Shown: positions 59,786 to 64,000 of the stretch, piece after piece
How the letters are laid out: each line of letters begins with the position of its first letter
Position numbering within the stretch: the stretch's first letter is position 1
Assembly (NCBI RefSeq): GCF_042646425.1
Contig: NZ_JBHRTR010000028.1
Location: 744,001 to 808,000, forward strand
Length of the DNA: 64,000 bases
Reading direction: 5' to 3'
Source: Marinibaculum pumilum
Lineage (GTDB): Bacteria > Pseudomonadota > Alphaproteobacteria > Ferrovibrionales > Ferrovibrionaceae
Position numbers and translations under genes: made by a program
Notes under the pieces: model-generated
Told to the model about the DNA's origin: nothing
The model's input: the letters and a program-made list of their open reading frames with translations, nothing else
The model's database searches: none

Positions 59786-59820
59786 CCGCCCGGCCCCGCA
59801 GCACCTGCGGGGCCGGGCGG
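59786..59820. other. Perfect 16-bp hairpin in the transporter operon
   Basis: CCGCCCGGCCCCGCAG (59786-59801) and CTGCGGGGCCGGGCGG (59805-59820) with a 3-nt loop and no T-run. It lies 54 bases after the binding-protein stop and 41 before the next start, suited to shield the 3' end of the binding-protein mRNA and raise its level (inference). Confidence 0.85.
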
Positions 59821-59860
59821 TCCCCATCTTCAAGCGTTCCAGCCCCGAGGCGCCGACGAC

Positions 59861-60937
59861 ATGGCCGAACAGGCAGAACCTGCAGCGACAGACCGGGCGC
59901 CGGATCCCGTGCGAGCGACCGCGCCGGTGGCGCGACGGCTGCCGGTGATCGAGGTCGTCGTGCTGGTGGCCTTCCTGCTGCTTCCGGCGGTGCTGGAGCT
60001 GACACTCGACAACACCTATTACCTGACCGGCCTGGCGACCCGCATGCTGCTGCTGGCGATCTTCGCCATCAGCTTCGACCTGTGCTGGGGCTATTCCGGC
60101 ATCATGGCGTTCGGCCAGGGCCTGTTCTTCGGCGCCGCCGGCTATGTCGTCGGCCTTCTGGGCCGCGACGCGGAACTGGCGCAGCTGGTCGTCACGGTAC
60201 CGATCGCGATCCTGGTTTCCCTGGTCTTCGCCGGGCTGATCGCCTGGTTCCTGCTGCTGGGGCGCCGCACGCCGACGATCATCTTCGTCGCCATGGGCAC
60301 CCTGACCGCCTCCTACGCCGCCGAGCGGCTGGCCGGCGGCTGGAACTATATCGGTGCCGCGAACGGCCTCTCCTCCATCGAGATCATGATGCTCGGCGGC
60401 CTCGAGTTCTTCGATGGCGAATACCACTTCTACTACCTGGCCCTGGCCTTCCTGGTAGCGGTCTATGCGCTGTGCCGGATGATCGTGAAGTCGCAGTTCG
60501 GCCTGGTCCTGGCCGGCATCCGCGAGAACGAGGAGCGGCTGGCCTTCTTCGGCTATCGGGTGCAGGTGTTCAAGGCGGTGATCTTCACCTTCGCTGGCGC
60601 GGTGGCGGGCCTGTCCGGTGCGCTTTACAGCTATCACGAGGGCTATGCCGGCATCGACATGCTGGGCATCCAGACCTCCACCATGGCCGTGCTCTATGCC
60701 TTCGTCGGCGGCACCGGCACCCTGATCGGTCCGGTGATCGGCGTGGTGGGGGTGGAGGTGGCGACCAACTGGCTCGCCGACCTGGAGGGGATCCGCAACT
60801 ACTGGCAGTCGATCCTGGGCCTGCTGCTGCTGATCGTGATCGCCTACCGGCCGACCGGCCTGCTCGGCTTCATCGTCAGCCATCGCGAGCGGGTGGGCTC
60901 CTACGGGCGGCCGCCGAAGAGCGGCAGGAAGCGCTGA
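59861..60937 (+). CDS. ABC transporter permease, UrtC/LivM type, 358 aa
   Basis: A polar N-terminal ~25 residues precede ~8-9 spans; FDLCWGYSGIMAFGQGLFFG and RENEERLAFFGYRVQVFKAV match LivM/UrtC permeases. Ends two bases before the first ATPase gene. Confidence 0.88.
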   Translation: MAEQAEPAATDRAPDPVRATAPVARRLPVIEVVVLVAFLLLPAVLELTLDNTYYLTGLATRMLLLAIFAISFDLCWGYSGIMAFGQGLFFGAAGYVVGLLGRDAELAQLVVTVPIAILVSLVFAGLIAWFLLLGRRTPTIIFVAMGTLTASYAAERLAGGWNYIGAANGLSSIEIMMLGGLEFFDGEYHFYYLALAFLVAVYALCRMIVKSQFGLVLAGIRENEERLAFFGYRVQVFKAVIFTFAGAVAGLSGALYSYHEGYAGIDMLGIQTSTMAVLYAFVGGTGTLIGPVIGVVGVEVATNWLADLEGIRNYWQSILGLLLLIVIAYRPTGLLGFIVSHRERVGSYGRPPKSGRKR

Positions 60938-60938
60938 G

Positions 60939-61673
60939 ATGGCGCTGCTCGAAGTCCGCGGTGTCGGCAAGACCTTCGGCGGCCTGAAGGCGCTGGAGGG
61001 GGTCGATGTCGATGTCCAGTCCAACACCTTCCACGGCCTGATCGGGCCGAACGGGTCGGGCAAGAGCACCCTGCTGAAGGCGATCGCTGGGGCGCATTTC
61101 GCCTCGACCGGGACGATCACCTTCGACGGCGGCGACATCACCCGCGCCACCCCCTACGAGCGTGCCCGCGCCGGCCTGTCGCTGAAGTTCCAGATCACTG
61201 CGGTGCTGCCGTCGCTGTCGGTCTACGACAATGTCCTGATCGTGCTGCAGACGCGGGAGACGGTGTGGAGCCTGGTCCGTTCGCGCACCCGCGGCGCCCT
61301 GCACGACCAGGTGATGGAGGCGCTGGAGCGGTTCCGCCTGGCCGACCATGCCGACACCCTGGCGGGGGAGCTCTCCCACGGCCAGCAGCAATGGCTGGAG
61401 ATCGCGATGGCGCTGGCGCCGCGGCCCAAGCTCCTGCTGCTGGACGAGCCGACCGGCGGCATGAGCCCGGAGGAACGGCGGGTCACCGGCGAGCTGCTGG
61501 AGCCGATCCGGCAATGGTGCGCGCTGGTGATCGTCGAGCACGACCTCGATTTCATCAAGGATATCTGCGACCACCTGACCGTCCTGCAGCAGGGCCAGGT
61601 GCTGCAGAGCGGCACGGTCGAGGAGATCGAGCGGTCGGACAAGGTGCAGGAGGTCTATACCACCCGTGTCTGA
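60939..61673 (+). CDS. ABC transporter ATPase, UrtD/LivG type, 244 aa
   Basis: Walker A GPNGSGKST, signature LSHGQQQWLEIA (as in UrtD), Walker B LLLLDEPTGGM and H-loop VEHD. The LSHGQQQW signature variant favours urea/amide transporters over leucine ones. Overlaps the second ATPase gene by eight bases. Confidence 0.9.
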   Translation: MALLEVRGVGKTFGGLKALEGVDVDVQSNTFHGLIGPNGSGKSTLLKAIAGAHFASTGTITFDGGDITRATPYERARAGLSLKFQITAVLPSLSVYDNVLIVLQTRETVWSLVRSRTRGALHDQVMEALERFRLADHADTLAGELSHGQQQWLEIAMALAPRPKLLLLDEPTGGMSPEERRVTGELLEPIRQWCALVIVEHDLDFIKDICDHLTVLQQGQVLQSGTVEEIERSDKVQEVYTTRV

Positions 61674-62370
61674 GGCAAGCCCCATCCTGGACGTGCAGCA
61701 GCTCTCCTCCGGCTATGGCCGCAGCCGGGTGCTGTTCGACGTGTCGCTGAAGGCGGGCCGCTCGGGCGGGGTGGCGGTGCTGGGGCGCAACGGCGCCGGC
61801 AAGACCACCCTGCTGAAGACCCTGGCCGGCGAGCTGAAGCCGATGGGCGGCAGCATCACCTTCGACGGCCGCGACGCCACCAACGAGGCCACCGAATCGC
61901 GGATGCGCCGCGGCATCGGCTATGTCCCGCAGGAGCATGCGGTGTTCGGCAAGCTGACGGTGCGGGAAAATCTGCGCATCGGCGCCCTGTCGAAGCGCAA
62001 CGAGGGCGCGATCGACACCGTCCTCGACTTCTTTCCGAAGCTGGCCGAGCGGCTGGGCCAGCAGGCCGGCACCCTGTCGGGCGGCGAGCGCAAGATGCTG
62101 GCGATCAGCCGCGCCCTGCTGGGCAAGCCGACCCTGCTGATGCTGGACGAGCCGACGGAAGGCGTCTGGGTCGGCGTGATCGAGGAGATCGCCGACCGGC
62201 TGGGCAAGCTGCGCAGCGAGATCGGCATCATCATCGTCGAGCAGCATGTCGAGCTGGCGCTGAAGATCGCCGACTATGCCTATGTCATGGACCGCGGCGA
62301 GATCGCGCTGGAAGGCCCGGCCGACCAGATCCGCGACGACCCGCGGTTGCTGCGCTACCTCGCTCCCTGA
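61666..62370 (+). CDS. ABC transporter ATPase, UrtE/LivF type, 234 aa
   Basis: GTG start inside the preceding gene. Walker A GRNGAGKTT, signature LSGGERKMLAIS, Walker B LLMLDEPTEGVW and H-loop VEQHVE. The EPTEGVW segment is typical of UrtE. Last gene of the amide-import operon; converges on the sodium-channel gene. Confidence 0.9.
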   Translation: MSEASPILDVQQLSSGYGRSRVLFDVSLKAGRSGGVAVLGRNGAGKTTLLKTLAGELKPMGGSITFDGRDATNEATESRMRRGIGYVPQEHAVFGKLTVRENLRIGALSKRNEGAIDTVLDFFPKLAERLGQQAGTLSGGERKMLAISRALLGKPTLLMLDEPTEGVWVGVIEEIADRLGKLRSEIGIIIVEQHVELALKIADYAYVMDRGEIALEGPADQIRDDPRLLRYLAP

Positions 62371-63246
62371 TCAGCGGGCACCCTGATCTCCCTCGGCCCG
62401 CTCCCCTTCGGCCCGATCTACCGCGACCTGGGTCTGCTGCAGGGTGCCGCGCAGGTCCGAGACCTCTTCCCGCAGCGCCCGCAGTTCGGACAGCAGTTCC
62501 GCGCGCTCGGTATGGGCCTTCGCCTCGATCTCGGCGCGGGCGGCCTGCGTCTCCTCGTCATGGGCGGACTGCATCGCGTTGACGATCAGGGCGATGAACA
62601 GGTTCAGGACCGCGAAGCTGGTGATCACGATGAACGGCACGAAGAACAGCCAGGCCAGCGGATGCACCTCCATCACCGGCCGGACGATGCCCATCGACCA
62701 GCTTTCCAGGGTCATGATCTGGAACAGCGAGTACATGGAATTGCCGATGGAGCCGAACCATTCCGGGAAGCTGGCGCCGTACAGCTTGGTGGCGATCACC
62801 GCGGCCACGTAGTAGGCGATCGCCAGCACCGCGATCACCGACCCCATGCCGGGCAGGGCCGACAGCAGCGCGCCGACCACGGCCCGCATCTGCGGCACCA
62901 CGGAGATCAGCCGCAGCACCCGCAGCACCCGCAGTGCCCGCAGCACCGAGAACTCGCCCGCCGCCGGCAGCAGCGCGATGCCGACGACGATGAAGTCGAA
63001 CAGGTTCCAGCCCTGGCGGAAGAAATGCAGGCGCTGGGCATAGATCTTCAGCAGCAGTTCGACCACGAAGACCGCCAGCGCCGCCATGTCCAGCACGGTC
63101 AGCAGGGGACCGGCGGCCGCCATCGCGGCACCCGAGGTTTCCAGACCCAGGGTGATGGCGTTGACCACGATCACGACGGTGACGAACAGGTTGAAGACGC
63201 GGCTCTCGGTCAGCCGCTGGACGCGGCCGCGAAGGTCGGCGGTCAT
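62371..63246 (-). CDS. NaChBac-like voltage-gated sodium channel, 291 aa
   Basis: Six membrane segments per subunit. S4 voltage sensor VLRALRVLRVLRL carries arginines at 103, 106, 109 and 112. The pore filter TLESWSM (179-185) is that of bacterial Nav channels. The C-terminus is a charged coiled coil (AKAHTERAELLSELRALREE) that tetramerises them. Start at 63246; the upstream extension is unlikely. No linked regulator visible. Confidence 0.92.
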   Translation of the reverse strand: MTADLRGRVQRLTESRVFNLFVTVVIVVNAITLGLETSGAAMAAAGPLLTVLDMAALAVFVVELLLKIYAQRLHFFRQGWNLFDFIVVGIALLPAAGEFSVLRALRVLRVLRLISVVPQMRAVVGALLSALPGMGSVIAVLAIAYYVAAVIATKLYGASFPEWFGSIGNSMYSLFQIMTLESWSMGIVRPVMEVHPLAWLFFVPFIVITSFAVLNLFIALIVNAMQSAHDEETQAARAEIEAKAHTERAELLSELRALREEVSDLRGTLQQTQVAVDRAEGERAEGDQGAR

Positions 63247-63369
63247 GGAACTCCGGATCCTGCAAGATGGTGTCGACGCGCCGTGGCGCATCTCCGGCCC
63301 GGTGGCCGCGCCGGCGGTCGCACTATAGCGCGCGACGCTCCGGACCGTCAGGGGGTGGCTTCGCGGCCG

Positions 63370-64000
63370 CTATCCGATCAGGCGCAGGACCAGGCTGGGG
63401 CGCAGCCGGTCCCAGACATCGGCCTGGCGGAAACTCGGCCGGCCATGCACCCGGTCCCAGTAGGCGGCGACGGCCGGCCGCGCGCCGATGCGGCGCCCCT
63501 GCCGGCAGAAGCGCAGCCGCGCCAGGAAGACGGTCGCCAGGACGTCCGTCGCATTGAAATCCGCACCGCCGAACAGCGGGCCGGCCTGTGCCAGCTGCGC
63601 GTCCATCTCCGCCAGCAGGGCGTCGGCCTCGGCCGACAGGGCGGCCCAGCGCGGGCCCGGCGGTTGCGAGAAGGCGGCGACCCGCTGGTCGAACACCGCC
63701 GCCCGCCTGCGATAAGCATCGCCGAGGTCCGGGTTCTGCTCCGCCAGCTGCAGCATGTCGCCGCGGATCTCCGCCAGCTTGCGCGGAAACAGGAAGCGCA
63801 CGACCGGGTTCCAGCGCATCAGCCAGGCGAAAGTGAACTGGTCGACGGGGAAGCGGTAGAGCCGAGACAGCAGTTCGGCCTGCGCGCCGGCCGCCGGCTG
63901 CGGCCGGGCCGCATCCAGGATCAGGTGGCTGTCCGGCAGCACCCGGTCGCCGTCGACGAGGACCGGCACGGTCATCTCCGGGTTCAGCCGCACGAACCAG
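63370..64000 (-). CDS. Glutathione S-transferase-like protein, N-terminus beyond window
   Basis: At the window edge the frame reads FVRLNPEMTVPVLVDGD, the GST thioredoxin-fold region with the cis-Pro, followed by an all-helical C-terminal domain. The catalytic N-terminal ~50 residues lie past base 64000, so the class is not determinable. The stop is at 63370. Confidence 0.8.
   Translation of the reverse strand, partial: WFVRLNPEMTVPVLVDGDRVLPDSHLILDAARPQPAAGAQAELLSRLYRFPVDQFTFAWLMRWNPVVRFLFPRKLAEIRGDMLQLAEQNPDLGDAYRRRAAVFDQRVAAFSQPPGPRWAALSAEADALLAEMDAQLAQAGPLFGGADFNATDVLATVFLARLRFCRQGRRIGARPAVAAYWDRVHGRPSFRQADVWDRLRPSLVLRLIG

Overview
The window comes from a GC-rich alphaproteobacterium. 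The chromosomal gene families, frequent LysR/AraC regulators and short intergenic gaps suggest Rhodospirillales (Azospirillum/Inquilinus-like), but the genus cannot be fixed from this sequence. It has two parts: the right-hand ~35.5 kb of a prophage (1-35552) and ~28 kb of host chromosome (35553-64000).

Prophage. The right end is the 3' half of a tRNA-Arg(CCT) gene (35508-35552), so the phage integrated into that tRNA. The other end and the integrase lie left of base 1. The virion genes (terminase, portal, scaffold, capsid, head-tail adaptor, hub, self-processing fibre, two large internal proteins, no tape measure or sheath) indicate a short-tailed podovirus-like phage. Layout: leftward early operon (<1-1952); lysogeny control (1953-3619) with a small XRE repressor, a second HTH protein, a leaderless Cro-like gene and three operators of one palindrome, each inside a promoter spacer; rightward regulatory and replication genes (3840-8265: CII-like, RusA interrupted by an assembly gap, DnaB, replication protein); small genes (8269-9538); packaging, head and tail genes (9553-30178); lysis cassette (30322-31458: holin, M15 endolysin, membrane protein); and a leftward accessory operon (31406-35434) of many small proteins, several with predicted zinc-binding cysteines.

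The most striking element is a complete type I hammerhead self-cleaving ribozyme motif on the plus strand at 32201-32262. It sits in a 466-base gene-free interval beyond the lysis cassette, antisense to the accessory operon. Intrinsic-terminator hairpins with a shared GCTTTTTCGT-like edge recur at or inside the starts of late genes.

Chromosome. After a truncated haemoglobin, CreA, an NTF2-like protein and a hydrolase comes a complete phosphite-use operon on the minus strand (ptxABCDE, 42550-38043): a phosphite/phosphonate ABC transporter, NAD-dependent phosphite dehydrogenase and LysR regulator. It is preceded by tandem Pho-box-like repeats and a perfect 10-bp inverted repeat. Next are an acyl-CoA dehydrogenase divergent from a LysR gene, a DsbA-like isomerase, divergent oxyR/katA, a second acyl-CoA dehydrogenase, an LprI-like protein, a PAS protein, a molybdopterin-fold protein, a CobW GTPase and a YtcJ-like amidohydrolase. 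An amide-use cluster follows (AraC regulator, amidase, then a UrtABCDE/FmdDEF-type ABC importer, 54594-62370). The window ends with a NaChBac-like voltage-gated sodium channel and a partial glutathione transferase.
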